Shown piece by piece: positions 1-11,003 of a stretch of DNA of 64,000 nt. Positions within the stretch are counted from its first letter, which is position 1. Each line of letters opens with the position of its first letter. A program made the position numbers and the translations under genes. Location of the stretch: the NCBI GenBank assembly GCA_030407005.1, contig JAUDYN010000013.1:310001-374000 (forward strand), in the 5' to 3' direction. Under the pieces are notes generated by a model, which was not told the DNA's origin, ran no database searches, and saw only the letters and a program-made list of their open reading frames with translations. The DNA is from Desarmillaria ectypa. Its lineage: Eukaryota; Basidiomycota; Agaricomycetes; Agaricales; Physalacriaceae.

Positions 1-805
1 ACGCCAGGACCGGGAAGTGCCGTACAGCGGATATCGTAGCTGGAGCGGCCTCCGTTCCCAAGAGGATAGGATGAGCGAAGCCTGGGGAGTGGAGCGCGTC
101 AAATGACTGGGCGTAGCAGTACGCGGAGATAATATCCATGGTTGTGGCTTTGAAGGCTAGGTGTAGATCGACAGGTCTACCGCGGTATTCTTCGGCAAGG
201 ATACCCATCAGTGTATCAACCTTCCAAAAACTGTTAAGCCGGAGTCGAGTCAGAGTGTTGGAAAAGAGACATACCTTCGCCTGGATGACGTTCTCCAGTT
301 TGAGAATCGACCGTCGTGAGAAGAGCGGGTTGAGGATATCCCGTCTCTTTTTGGCCAGAGCAGGATCGATGAATCCGAACAGGGATTCATCGACGTTGAA
401 GCACCAGTAATAGTTCGGGTCCTTGATGACATTTGCATAGCCGGAATATATGCATAAATATGCCTCTGGAGTGCTGAAATGTAGCTTGGAACGATATCGA
501 TGAGTCTTTTGCATTATTTCAGGTAATGGCAGGCACTAACCTCGTTGGGCGATATCCGGACCACTGGACCTACAGTACCTCAGCATCCTAGAAAAAACTA
601 GGGTTTGAACTGCCACACCATAAATCCGATGAAGATGCTCCAACTCTTTGACGAGCATCCCATTTCGAATTGTCTCCCAATACGTTACATACCACGACGT
701 GAGCGCAGCAATTTTGGGTCCAGGAAAACCGCCAAGGGGGTGAAACACGAGCCTGGATAGAACACGATAGATGCACCAAGTCACTGTTACAGCGAATAGA
801 AGCAT
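1..805 (-). CDS. Cytochrome P450 monooxygenase, N-terminal part (gene continues past the left edge)
   Basis: Heme-thiolate monooxygenase of a fungal P450 family, probably ER-anchored. Four exons on the minus strand: 805-619, 569-541, 484-275 and 220-1. They are joined by GT-AG introns 618-570, 540-485 and 274-221, and the frame is kept through all of them (about 215 residues; the family is usually about 500). The N-terminus has a hydrophobic anchor followed by the proline-rich hinge GGFPGPKIAA. Next come GPVVRISPNELHF and DESLFGFIDPALAKKRRDIL, both hallmarks of multicopy fungal P450s. The I-helix, ExxR and Cys heme loop would lie outside the window. The start is the first ATG, 30 nt downstream of a TATA box. 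No stop or frameshift is seen in the visible part, so the gene may be functional. Substrate unknown. Confidence 0.9.
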
Positions 806-834
806 GACTGCGGGAGGAATCTAGTATTGTCTAG

Positions 835-841
835 CTTTATA
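835..841 (-). promoter_or_regulatory. TATA box of the P450 gene
   Basis: TATAAAG on the minus strand, 30 nt upstream of the P450 ATG (803-805). Confidence 0.5.
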
Positions 842-1904
842 GTACCCGATTCAACAAATTCCTCTGAATCGCACGGTTCGCACCAAACTCCATTTGTGCT
901 CAGATACGAGAGAAGCATCTGAAATAGAGGAAGAGGGTCGCACGAGTGGCAAATGACTGGGCGCGTGAACAGTAGTTAATAGTCAGCGAAGATAGGCAAT
1001 GATAGCCCTGGGTAGTGAGGTGACGTAATATCAGACCATTCCCCCGGCAGGGTAACCTTTCACTGCTCGATGATTGCAACGCTGCGCCAAATTTTGAGTA
1101 TTTTTACCTATAAATACGCAAAAAATATACAAAGTTTATTTTTTAAAAGAAAAAATAGTATACACATTCAGAACCTTTCTCTGTATTTGATACAATTTGC
1201 ATAAAGGAGTAAAAAACCACAAATACTTTCAGAATTTTTTAATAAAAAAAACTGAAGAAACTTTGCATATTTTCTCTGTATTCATAAGTAAAAACTAGTA
1301 GTTACCCATGCGATGCATCGGAACAATGCAGAGATTAACAATTTGTGATAGAATATATTTCGAACGGCTATCTGTTACTGAATTTCACATATGTATGAAG
1401 CGAAAATGTGTTACCGTCATCGTCATGAGTCTGACTGTGAGGTGTCTTGAAGGTAGGGTAGAATAAAGGTGTTTTGTGCCATGGACTTGACTGCAGGGCA
1501 TCGGTCACTTGAAGGTCACGTAGGACAGAGTTAACATATTCTTGATGACGTTGAGGAAAAAATATATTTATTGGCCATTATGTCGAAATATTCAGGGAGC
1601 AGCGGCGGGAGCATGTAGAACGGCATAGAAAATTTGAGAGGCCGATGAGCGTCCTAAGCGAGCACGGACCAGTGTGACGTCACGCGTGTTGTGCAATCCG
1701 TTAGCCAATGAGAATGTGTTTTTTATGTCTAGCCAGAAAAGCCCGAATATTAAGCATGAACAAATGTGGACGTAGATACTTTGATTTTCGTCCAGTGTTC
1801 GCTAGATTCGGCTCGGCTAGACTTATGTCGTTTTTGGTAATTAGCTTAAGCTGAGTGAACTTGAGTCCATAATCCCTCAACGAGTTTGAGCCTAATTATT
1901 AGAA

Positions 1905-1934
1905 CGAGCCTGAGCCAATAGAGGTTCAGGCTCG
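1905..1934. repeat. 12-bp inverted repeat with 6-nt loop
   Basis: CGAGCCTGAGCC, then AATAGA, then GGTTCAGGCTCG; the arms are complementary with a single G.T wobble. It lies in a stretch (about 1795-1990) where GAGCC and CTCGG motifs recur. Function unknown; it could be a remnant of a small inverted-repeat element. Confidence 0.5.
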
Positions 1935-2210
1935 ACTTATTAAGACACTGCTCACCAACTCAATTAGCTTTAAGACGAACTGCGGCAACACTGGTGAGCC
2001 ACTGGCGCAACAAGGAGAGAGGAATCACCATTGACTACATTCTGCACATTCGCTTCCGCGAAAGGTAAGAGAACTTCACCCTCTCAAACATCTTCGGACT
2101 CTTTTGCCTCTCCAACTTCCTTCGCCATTGCTATAATCCCGATTCGCATTCCAACATCATCCCGCCAATACGACACCGTACGCACACACATCGATCTTTA
2201 TAAAAGGAGA

Positions 2211-2375
2211 GATATGCGTGCGGTGTGTCATCACAGGCTGCTCGCTCCCTATCAGTAGGCCTCATTGACGGTGATAGGAAATGTTCGGATGAAGGGTGCA
2301 AGCATATCGCGTGTGGTGTTTCATCATTCGTGGCGTGTTCCCTATCAGCGAGGTTGCCCTCGTTAGGCTTAGGGG
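2211..2375. repeat. Diverged direct duplication, about 94-bp period
   Basis: The segment starting near 2214 (GCGTGCGGTGTGTCATCA ... CTCCCTATCAG) recurs near 2308 (GCGTGTGGTGTTTCATCA ... TTCCCTATCAG). Similarity is roughly three quarters over some 45 bases by eye. No coding role seen. Confidence 0.35.
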
Positions 2376-3884
2376 TGAAGTATGCTTGTGGGTCCCTTTG
2401 TCGGCACTCAGGCGCCCGCATCGATCGTTACTTGCCTCAGGGTTTCTTTTCTTCCGGAAAGTTGCGTGTGCAATGATGGACAGCATGAGCTGATATAGCG
2501 AGCATCCCAGATATGGTATTCTCTACAATTATTTGCATCGATATAGCCTGCTCTTGTCGCGGCAAGGTGTTATCTTAGGACAAATACAGGCAGTCTCTCG
2601 TCTTGTATGCTTCACATGCTTCCATCCACCAAACCGCCACATTCAAATCCCAACCCCTCGTCCTCGGCATTGCAAAACGAACAATCTCCTCCCTACATTT
2701 CGCGCCCCCTCCCTTCATTCCCGTATCGGAGCTTTTCCGTCGCAGCTTTCGTAAACCCACAGAGCTAAGGATGCCTGTCTCCAAGCGCTTCCTTCGCACC
2801 CGGAGATACACATCTCGTTCTCACATGCGTGGCAGCCAATCAGGTATCTTCTCTGGAAAGAGGAAGACGGCAGTGGTAATTATCCTCCCAAAAACACACA
2901 TATATGCACCCGTATCCCTCATTTATTCTAGCTAATTCCCATTTTTTCAGACCAATATGACAACATCAACACCTATGTAATAGTGCGCACCCTCAGTCAT
3001 GCACCTCTTGGTCACTAGCATCATCCACATTCGGTGTCTGAGACAAACCGAAACGGTAGACGCTCAGAGGAACCGGTTTGCTACCCTATTGCAATTCGCT
3101 TCTGTGCAAGTCCAGCCAGCTCCAAACGTCCGCGGAGTCAAAGAGAACTATCCGGGCCTCTCCGATTCATCTCCGCTACAATCTTAGGTGTGTTGTTCTG
3201 CGCTGCTCCTCTCTATTTCCATGGATCATCAACAGTACCAAGCACTACAGAGCCCGTGTGACATCAAGGAGAGAATAATATCGTCCTTTGGCATGCGATC
3301 AGACGAAAGATAAGTCTGTTGTTATGAGAGTGCATTGTAGATGCCGAGGATGTCACGATGCTGCACCATCGCAGAAATGAACGATCAGGGAAAATGCTGA
3401 TAGCATCCCAAGTATGCCAATCAATTTTATACAATATCTGGCATAGTTAATCGATAGTACCTAGTACATGTTCTTGTCACAGAAATTACAGTGTGCGGAT
3501 GGCCCTAATTTATATGCTCCTCACCCCATAGATTCCTCCCTGCATCTTCATTGTGCAAAATCCTCTCTCTATACAATTTTTTTTGGTCAGTGCAAAACTC
3601 TGTTACATGTCTCGCTTTCATGATGAGTTTGACGAGGCGCAATTTCAAGGTGGTATCTTCCTTATGAAGATTGTTAATGGAATAGTAAGTGCTACTCTCA
3701 CCAGAGGTGGTACATGTCAAGGCTTGCACCCTCACTTGTACTCATTCGCCCGTTTTTGTCAGGTAATAAGATGGGTTCGATTTTTGGGTGCTCTTATTCA
3801 TCTGAGAAGTGTTCCCTGCATTGTTTAAGACAGATGTTGGTCCAGACCTTGCTTATTCTGTCCCTCATTTGTTGCTAGCAGGCA

Positions 3885-4324
3885 TGTATTACAATTTCTC
3901 CTATTTTTCTTATCTTTTATCTCATCATGTTTAGGTGCCAAATCTAATCTTAGTGCCAATCACCAATCATGGACTGGTTGCCTCATTGTTACCAACCAAC
4001 AACTAGCCATTGTACTACAGCTTGCAACAGTTGCTCCTCTATATCATTGTCTTTCTTGTTTCACATGTGGACTCATTGTTTCAATTGCTATTATTAGACC
4101 CTCAGTTTTAGTATATAAGTAGTATAGCTCTTGCTGTATATTCTCCAGCTTTAAGCTAAGTTTAATCATACTGAACTTTACTTGTTGACTCATTCCTCTC
4201 ATCTAAAGCTAAGACCTTATTCTCACTCTCTTGATGACAATGTTCTGGGACTTAGTGGGTGACTGTATGAACATGGTACAGCCCATTATTTACCCTTGTT
4301 GTCTAATGGAGTTTGGGTCTAACA
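3885..4324 (+). repeat. Gypsy subfamily B LTR (5' LTR of a truncated element)
   Basis: TG...CA terminus: begins near TGTATTACAATTTCTCC and ends GGGTCTAACA. It resembles the LTRs at 46480-46931 and 27673-39208 along its length, including the TATA motif GTATATAAGTAG near 4110 and the end block with GTGACTGTATGAAC. It is followed at once by an element leader and gag. The segment AGCTTTAAGCTAA (4147-4159) is nearly complementary to the presumed primer site at 4326-4338. The left boundary is somewhat uncertain. Confidence 0.75.
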
Positions 4325-4385
4325 ATTAGGTCAAAGCTTCTCCTTTCCCTTTTCTTCAGCAACAACTAACACTGTTGAAAACTGA

Positions 4386-4925
4386 ATGCAACTCACCACC
4401 AACCTCTCCATGCAAAACCTCCTCATCCTCATAACAGCCATCATAGCTATAGTAGGGATATTCACTATTTTCTTCATCTCTTTTGTTACTACCATGAAAT
4501 ATGCCAGTGGGTAGCAAGTGTATGTCACACAAACCAATGAACCTATACCCCTTGACCCCACATATACCTACCTCACCACTATGTCACTGTTCAGCCTCCC
4601 AGAAGCATCTTCACAATGCTCAGACCTATATTCAAAGACCAGTCAGACTAGGTCAATTATCAACATGTTAAAATGGATATCAGGGAAGTGGGCCAGCACA
4701 TCCTCACTTGCCTCAGTCTGGGACCCTTCCCAATCACCAACAACCAGTCTAATGAATCTGATGTACCAAGCAGATTCAGACTGGGACTCCAAGCCAAGGA
4801 CTCCCTCTGCACACTCTCCAACAATGACCCTACCACCCAGCCCAAATATGAGGCATTCAACAACCACACCCTCACCACTCCTCAATCTAACTTCCCCACT
4901 TTTGGAAATGGTCACACCACCATGA
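4386..4925 (+). pseudogene. Gypsy-B gag, N-terminal fragment with a transmembrane-like segment
   Basis: Retrotransposon structural protein, 5' end only. ATG 4386 opens a frame of about 180 codons broken by one TAG near 4513. Residues about 9-38 are strongly hydrophobic (for example LLILITAIIAIVG), then a basic or polar turn, then a Ser/Thr/Pro-rich region. The part after the stop matches the gag at 46993-47620 (shared context SDW.S.P.T and CSDLYS). Central capsid and zinc-knuckle regions are missing. The distance from LTR end to ATG is about 60 nt. CpG is almost absent, which points to an old, decayed copy. Confidence 0.7.
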
Positions 4926-5326
4926 TACCATGAAACCAGAATAGAAGAAAGCTGAGTGGATCTAGAGTCTGAATATCTTCAGAGTCTAGGAAGCTGCTAT
5001 TTGGTGCTCACCTCAGACATGACATGGCTCACATCAAAAATGTGAAAACTATGGAGAGACTGAGGATTCTAGTGAAAAAGAAAATATGATTAGTCATAGT
5101 GCAATGGAGCAATCTATTATTTTATTCAATGAACAATTTTCTTGATATCTCTACCAAATGCCAGAACTCTATTGATTCCTGAACAAACCCTTGTCTGACA
5201 CCCAACTACCTAATGTCAGAATGCTGGAAAGCTGATTACAAGGCACCAGCCAAATGATGGCTAGTGTGGGACCTTCTGTGGCCCCAGTCTGAATACCAGG
5301 CACTGGACTGATCTGTGGAGATCCAC
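4926..5326 (+). pseudogene. Degenerate Gypsy-B gag downstream segment
   Basis: No long frame. The last stretch (about 5210-5326: GCTGGAAAGCTGATT, GGCACCAGC, ATGGCTGGTGT-like) matches 52364-52490, which leads into a recognisable gag capsid region. This is therefore gag DNA, cut off at 5327 by a TGAT repeat. Confidence 0.55.
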
Positions 5327-6038
5327 TGATATGCTATCTATATGTTCACACCTAGATTTTGCAATTTTGTAACAATACTATTGCACATCTATCCTATACT
5401 ACTAATACATAGAGGACTATAGCTGAGGCTTTGAGCTGATAGTTAAAAGCAGTAAGAAACTGGTAGAGCTTGGACTTGGATACAACACCATTAGTGGGTT
5501 AAATCTACCAGCCAGCAACACTAGTAACCTGAATGCTAGCAGGACTAAATACAGCAACTAGCAAATGAAGGATGCTACTAGCACACCAAAACCAGGAGCA
5601 GAGTACACATATCTCATCAAGTTCTGTCACTAGCAAACTGGACTGGGCATAAATGCATAAGTCAGGACAACTAGTCACATGGCAATCTTGAAACAGGACT
5701 TAGAAATAAATTAGGAATGGATTAACCTTGAGCCCAGATCTGACTATTGCAATATAGATCTCTTATGATTGATACTAGTGTAGCTGGACTGCACCCTTGA
5801 TCATGATCAGATAGCTGTTACAGACACTAATATCTGGATATCCATATAACTGCATTACTAGGGCATGTAGTTGAGCCAAGGGTGTGGAAAGACTGACTGT
5901 GGAGTCTCTAGACTGGTCATTTGAAAAGAAAACAGACTAGATAAACTATTGTGTGATTATTCACCATTATTCATGACTAGCCAAGAAATCCTTACCAATA
6001 TACCCTATACCCAGATGATATTTATAGTTCTGCCTCAG
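5327..6038 (+). mobile_element. TGAT repeat, 3'-truncated copy
   Basis: Begins TGATATGCTATC and follows the other TGAT copies (for example 48410-49735) up to CCTCAGTAG, where it is cut at the start of unrelated Gypsy pol sequence. Orientation is given by the TATATAAGTAG motif of intact copies. CpG-poor. The internal 88-codon hydrophobic frame seen in other copies is frameshifted here. Confidence 0.75.
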
Positions 6039-6915
6039 TAGTCCACCATGTCAACAGCTTTATCATTCTTGTGAGTGAGATATACACTATCTGGCTTCTG
6101 TCCAGCTGCTATGTTGCTGTCAAGAGGGTGAGGGATATATTCAGGGATGGTCAAAAGAGAAGACCCAGTGATTAGAGTGAAACTATAGAGCAGATAAGCA
6201 GGAGTGTACCCAGTACTCATATAGGGTGTTGAATTGTATGATAGAGCCAGTCTATTGAAGTACTGATTCCAGTCATCCCTATCCAGACCAATGTAAGCTC
6301 TTAAGGCTATTTCCAATCCTTGGTTTAATACCTCAGTTTGTCTATCAGCTTGTGGGTGGTGAGCTGTAGTTAGTGCTCACTTCATTCTCATGAGTTTGCA
6401 AGTTTTCTTTCAGAAACTGTGATGCCACTAGAGTCTCAGTCTGTAATGACTTGTGAAGAAATGCTGAACATAGAAATGACATGCTCAAAAAGTAATCAAG
6501 CTGTGGCATCTTTTGTGATAGTGGTGATATAAGAGATAAAAATAACATATTTCATGAGCTTGTCAACTATGACTAGAATGTTGTCATATCCTGATGCACT
6601 TGGCAGTTCAGGAATAAAGTCCATGGATACTATCTTGAATGGTTGAGTAGGAATAAGAATGGGTTGAAGGAGTCTAACTGGACCATGGCATTGAGGTTTT
6701 GTTTTTTGGCAAATATCACAAGTACTTACATATTTCCTTAGGTTATGAGACATGCCTGGCCAATAGTGAGTTGCTGCAAGCCAATTATAGTATCTGTGGT
6801 ACCTCCCATGTGCAGACTCAGTAAGTGAATTATGAATTTGATCCATGATCTCTACTTGTAATGACTGGGGTACACAGAGATGATTGTTTCCACTGCTGTC
6901 TTCAAAATAAAGCAA
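6035..6915 (-). pseudogene. Integrase remnant of the second Gypsy lineage
   Basis: The upstream part has an HHCC-type zinc region (WPGMSHNLRKYVSTCDICQKTK) followed by VSMDFIPELP, the first catalytic Asp context, and LVIVDKLMKYVIFI. After frame breaks near 6500-6345, the lower part shows the usual NRLALSYNSTPYMSTGYTPAYLLY block that follows the DDE core. The central DDE region is scrambled by indels and stops. Confidence 0.75.
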
Positions 6916-6972
6916 GCCCTCATTAGAGTAATAATATTGGGGAAACTGCAGTGTTACTTGACCTTTAGGGTT

Positions 6973-7398
6973 CTATGATAAAGTGAGAACTTCAGCAAAG
7001 TGTGGATCATCTGAGTAAGCCTTTCTCCAAGCCTCTAATTTCTCTGAGGCTATTCCAATGAGTAGAGAGTATGACTGTGCACCACACATGTGAGTTGTCC
7101 CTATGACCTCAGATTCATGGATGAAAGGAACATCTCCTAGCTCAACAGGAAATTCTTCCTGCTTCAAGTTCTCAGATGTAATGAATTTAGAGCCTATAGT
7201 AAGCAGTTTCTCTTCAAATCTTAGTCCAAGCTCCTCATACATGTTGTGTATGGGATCATTATCCAAATTCAATTTTGATAGATTGACAGGCTCTGTGGCA
7301 TCAGATAAAGGATCATCTTGAGGAGGGAGATGCTGCTGTAAACATGAGATTGGATCCACATTTGAGTGAACACACTCTGCTTGGTGAATGATATGCAA
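6973..7398 (-). pseudogene. Pol linker between RNase H and integrase
   Basis: A 141-codon open stretch on the minus strand, rich in Leu, Glu and Ser, lying between the RNase H and integrase remnants. No known motif is seen. Assigned to pol only by position. Confidence 0.45.
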
Positions 7399-7467
7399 AT
7401 TTGGGTAAGCAGTGAATATTGTGCCCCAAGTCAGTAAATATCAGTTTATGTTCTGAAATGTATGACT

Positions 7468-7857
7468 CTAGGTGATAGCAGCATGATCCATTATGGCTAG
7501 TATTTTCTCACCCTCAATGTATGGTTGAAACTTGATTAGTGCTTCCTTGAGTGCTAAAGCCTCATGTTCAGTAGGGGAGTAGTTTCTTTCAGCTGATTTC
7601 AATACATGCAACCAATAGCAAATGATGCATTCAACATAGATAATAGTATTCTCAAATTTGGTGGCCCAAGTTCCTGACATTGGTACATCATTGCATTCCT
7701 TAGAAATACATGAAACTAGCTGGAGTACTGCCTCCTTCTTGTCAAAGGCACTCTTCAAGTGATCATATATGTGAGTTCCACTCAGATCTTGCATGAGTAT
7801 CAGCTCAACTTGTTGGAGAATTCCAGAAAGTCCATAATCGCAAGCATTTGTATACAC
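7468..7857 (-). pseudogene. RNase H remnant of the second Gypsy lineage
   Basis: Starts at YTNACDYGLSGILQQ (the catalytic D of the DAS/DAC motif). It continues to SAERNYSPTEHEALALKEALIKFQPYIEG, the helix carrying the catalytic Glu, and to ILAIMDHAAIT, close to the third Asp. An unusual ~55-residue insertion lies between the first two motifs. Confidence 0.75.
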
Positions 7858-8134
7858 ATGGTAAGGTAATCCTCATGTGGCATAGCCTTGTACTGTTATA
7901 GAAGTTGTGCTGGTTATTATCTTGGCTGATTTGTCTTTCCACAAATAAATCATTCCCATTGGATAGAAATAAGGCTTCTATGGGCACCTTCATACTAGAT
8001 TCAGGTGGTATCACCACTCATTCTCATGCATAGACCTCTCCTTGTGCTATAGATCATTTCCTCCATTGGCAGATTTTCTGGGACCATCAATGTAAGCATT
8101 GCTTTGCAAGATGGGAGGTAGCTTCTGGCAGTAC

Positions 8135-8614
8135 TCAGACTTGGAATATTCTGCCTTGTAAATCTACAATGGCTGGTGTGGTTGAGCTCTTCACTTCTAA
8201 CTCTCTTCTAGTATCCCCAAATACAAGATAACTTGATCCATCCTTGCATAGGATAGAGATTGAATATTGGTCTGCAAAGTTGTTTCCTAGTATGAAAGGG
8301 GTAGTCATTCTATTGACCACATATGCATCCACATTGATTTTGATGGGCCCATTTTGTGTTTTGAAGAAGAGGTTGATATTGATGTACTGAGATATTATTG
8401 AGTGTTCTGTAAATTGTACAAGGTTTATCTTCTGACCTACATGAATTTTAGGTTTAGAAGTTAAAGCCTGTAAGGCTTCCCTTGAAATCAGTGTGATATC
8501 AGATCCTGAGTCAATTATAACTTTCAAGACATCTAATCCTTTACCATTAATTCTGCATAAGTTGCTGTCATCTTGCTTCCAAGAAAGGTACAACCTGACA
8601 GCCCTTCCATGCAT
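8135..8614 (-). pseudogene. Retroviral-type aspartic protease of the second Gypsy lineage
   Basis: A 159-codon open frame with VIIDSGSDITLIS (the DSG active site) near residue 35 and FILGNNFADQYSI near residue 100, the ILG flap-like motif of Ty3/Gypsy proteases. Of this element's domains it is the best preserved. It ends before RT, which is deleted. Confidence 0.8.
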
Positions 8615-8715
8615 TTCTTTAGCTCCAATAGGTGCAGTTTACCTGCAGATTCAGCTGGAGATTGGTGAGTGATATGGAAAGTATATTTAAACTTCCTTTG
8701 CAACCTTTCTAGATA

Positions 8716-9474
8716 TCATTGTTCCTTCCTAGCAAAAGGGGAGAATTCAGGATGAGTCTTACAGGCTGTGCAAGGGGTTTCTGCCTTCACTTTGAAGGTA
8801 CTAACCTTCTGCAAAGATCTGGTAGACTGAAGGTCTGTCTCAATGTTAGAGTTGTCATCTGATACTCCCCCAGGAGCTGAATGGTCATCAGCATTGTTTT
8901 GGTGTGGTGCCATGAATCTGCATGAACTATCAGTAGTCTCAAGGGCTGAATCAAAATTCTGCTCAACTTCCATTTCATAGTACAGTTCATCATATTCATC
9001 CTGAGCTTGGAGATCTGTGATATTGGATTCAGCTAGTCAAGTTCTCATGGTACACATCTCTTCATAGTGATGCTTGCATTCTGAATTCCAATGCTCACCA
9101 CCTCCACAGTGCCTGCATGGTCTAGCTCCTACATCCTTAGGAGCCTTCTTGTGATGCATCTTGTTTGCATCATCCTTGGGGAATGGAGGAGTGAAAGGAT
9201 AGTTTGTTGCACCAACCAGGCAAGTATGAGAGGTCCAATAAGGTGAACTGTATTTATCTTGATTCTGGCAAAGCTCATAAGTGTTCAGAGTACATGTCCA
9301 ATAGTTTGGGTCTAGCTGTAGGAGCTGGTCCTCATGGAAATGTATGCTAGATTGGAATTCTACTGCTGTTTCATACAATTGGACAGTGAGTACCATGTTC
9401 CAGTTCAATGGTGCTCCATCCATTACTTGACTGATTAGCTCTGAGTCATTAAGCATGAAGGCCATGTTCAGCAA
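8716..9474 (-). pseudogene. Gag C-terminal region with CCHC knuckle, second lineage
   Basis: Minus-strand 9474-9037 contains MLNDSELISQVMDGAPLNWNMVL, typical of the end of this gag capsid, and CRHCGGGEHWNSECKHH, a CX2CX4HX4C zinc knuckle. The lower part (8973-8716) is an acidic linker toward the protease. Frameshifts separate the pieces. Confidence 0.75.
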
Positions 9475-9561
9475 CTCAGATTTCTGAATGTAGTATTTGC
9501 TTGATGATTCACATGCATGCCCTGGTTGTCAGTAGGTGGCTTGTCTGGCTTGGTCTTTCTG

Positions 9562-9816
9562 TCATTTCCACCAATGCAAATTCATGTAGTAGTCTGTTAT
9601 TCCCTTGTGTAGCATGGCCCAATTTGTCTCAAGGTCCAGGCAATAATGGAGAGGCAAGGAATAATACCATCCATCAGCCTCTCCTTGCAGTCTCTTCAGT
9701 GTAATGCAGCCAAGGTCTTTAAAAACTGAATCACTCATGGAAGCAAGATCATTGACTTTCAATATCCAGGCTACAATGGTGTCTGGATTACCATCCCAGG
9801 TGGGAACATCTCCCAT
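9562..9816 (-). pseudogene. Gag capsid-like region, second lineage
   Basis: Minus-strand frame beginning MGDVPTWDGNPDTIVAWILK and running to WAMLHKGITDYYMNLHWWK. This block is characteristic of one group of fungal Gypsy gag proteins. It is continuous in meaning with the knuckle piece downstream but separated by frame breaks. Confidence 0.75.
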
Positions 9817-9864
9817 CTTGAGCTTGGTGTCGAAATGAATTCCAGAATTTTCAGAGTGTATTGA

Positions 9865-11003
9865 TCAAGGAGTCGTCTGCAGATGGTGCAATGCTTGATG
9901 AGGGTGACTATGATAGTTATGACACCTATGATGACTACTACTGCCACCGCTCAGATCTGGATCTGGATCTAAGTCATTTGGATTCTGGATTTCTTCCTCT
10001 GAAGATTCCTTATTGCTTTCAGTATCAGATTGGGGCTGACACGACAAGGCATGCATGCTCTTGTGTGCTCGCAGACTGAAAACATGCGACTTATTGATTT
10101 TTGAATTAGTGCGAAGTGATGAATGTCCAAGAGTCTCAGTGGCTCTAGTAGAAAGTTGGGATGCATGTTGGCTACCGTGTCATGGTTCTTCTTCCCCCAC
10201 TGCAGCACATCATACTAATTCCCATTCCCAAGTTGCAGCCGAGGCTTTAATCACGGATTTATGATGCTTAGACAACATGAGGTTTATTGGTGTCTCTTCC
10301 TCTTTGTCTTAATGCGAGCTTGATCAGCATCATGCTGTGCTGCAATAAGATCTCCATGTAGGATTTGACATACCCCCAGGTTGACCCAGTCATGGCATGC
10401 ATCAAGCATGTAGAGGAAATTCTCAATGCGAATATGGAAATGTAATGCATATATCTCAAAATCATTGACTGTCAAACCTTTCGTAATGTCCACACCCCAG
10501 GTTGGAATCTTCAAGTCAGAGTATCCGAATGCAGAAAGGGACTTGGAGGCCATCGCATGACGGGTCGCGAGCCTGATTCGTAGGTCCTGATACGAATTCT
10601 CCTTCAACTTATACATGATCTCCCCCTTTGTGGTGGTACATGTCAAAACATGCGTGAGAAGTGTATCCATCATCGCTGTTTCTTCTGGAAAGGTCTTCGT
10701 ATACTGATTATGAGTTAGCATGCGAGACGTGCACAAGCCATTTCACACATTTGAGCTAAGCTTGAGAATTTGAAGGGCCCGTTCTCTACGTTCTCTGAGA
10801 CTTGAATGCCTCGCAAATGTGGACGAGGGAATGCAAGTGGGCCATGAGCGAATGACCTCTTGTATAGTATCTTCGTCAATGTTTTCAAGGTCTGTGGGCA
10901 CTATCAGAGGGACTAGACTTTCTGGAAAGTCGAAATCTCCCTCCTGCGGAGGATGAGTTGATGAAGAAACTCTAGAGCTGGGAATGGAAGTGTGGTCGGC
11001 CAT
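9865..11003 (-). pseudogene. Open frames upstream of the second-lineage gag; probable gag N-region
   Basis: ATG 11003 opens a frame that runs to 10284, about 240 codons, interrupted by one TGA at 10743-10745. The part after the TGA contains YSDLKIPTWGVDITKGLTVND and a helix-rich region. After more breaks, an Asp/Pro/Ser-rich segment (10056-9865) leads toward the capsid, as is common in these gag proteins. I do not recognise the N-terminal domain. A degraded host gene adjoining the element is possible. Confidence 0.45.

Larger units (their letters stand above)
842..3884. other. Intergenic host DNA with no recognisable gene
   Basis: About 3 kb with AT-rich stretches (notably 1085-1290) and ordinary CpG content. 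Only short open frames occur, and none has recognisable similarity or a coherent intron structure. It contains a perfect-length inverted repeat at 1905-1934 and a diverged direct duplication around 2211-2375, listed separately. Confidence 0.5.
6039..11003 (-). mobile_element. Second Ty3/Gypsy lineage, degenerate, no LTRs and no RT
   Basis: Minus-strand order from 11003 downward: gag N-region, capsid-like region, CCHC knuckle, aspartic protease, RNase H, integrase. The reverse transcriptase core between protease and RNase H is missing: about 120 bp of non-RT linker lies at 8018-8134. Neither LTR is present; the low-coordinate end abuts a truncated TGAT repeat. The gag sequence (SDVPTWDGNPDT-type) differs from the main chromovirus family of this window. 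Most of it (6039-9830) is CpG-poor, while 9850-11003 keeps CpG. Confidence 0.8.

Noticed and set aside
2225..2935. Cluster of overlapping short frames on both strands
   Set aside because: All are under 111 codons, mutually overlapping, without motifs, introns or start context; consistent with chance in CpG-normal DNA.
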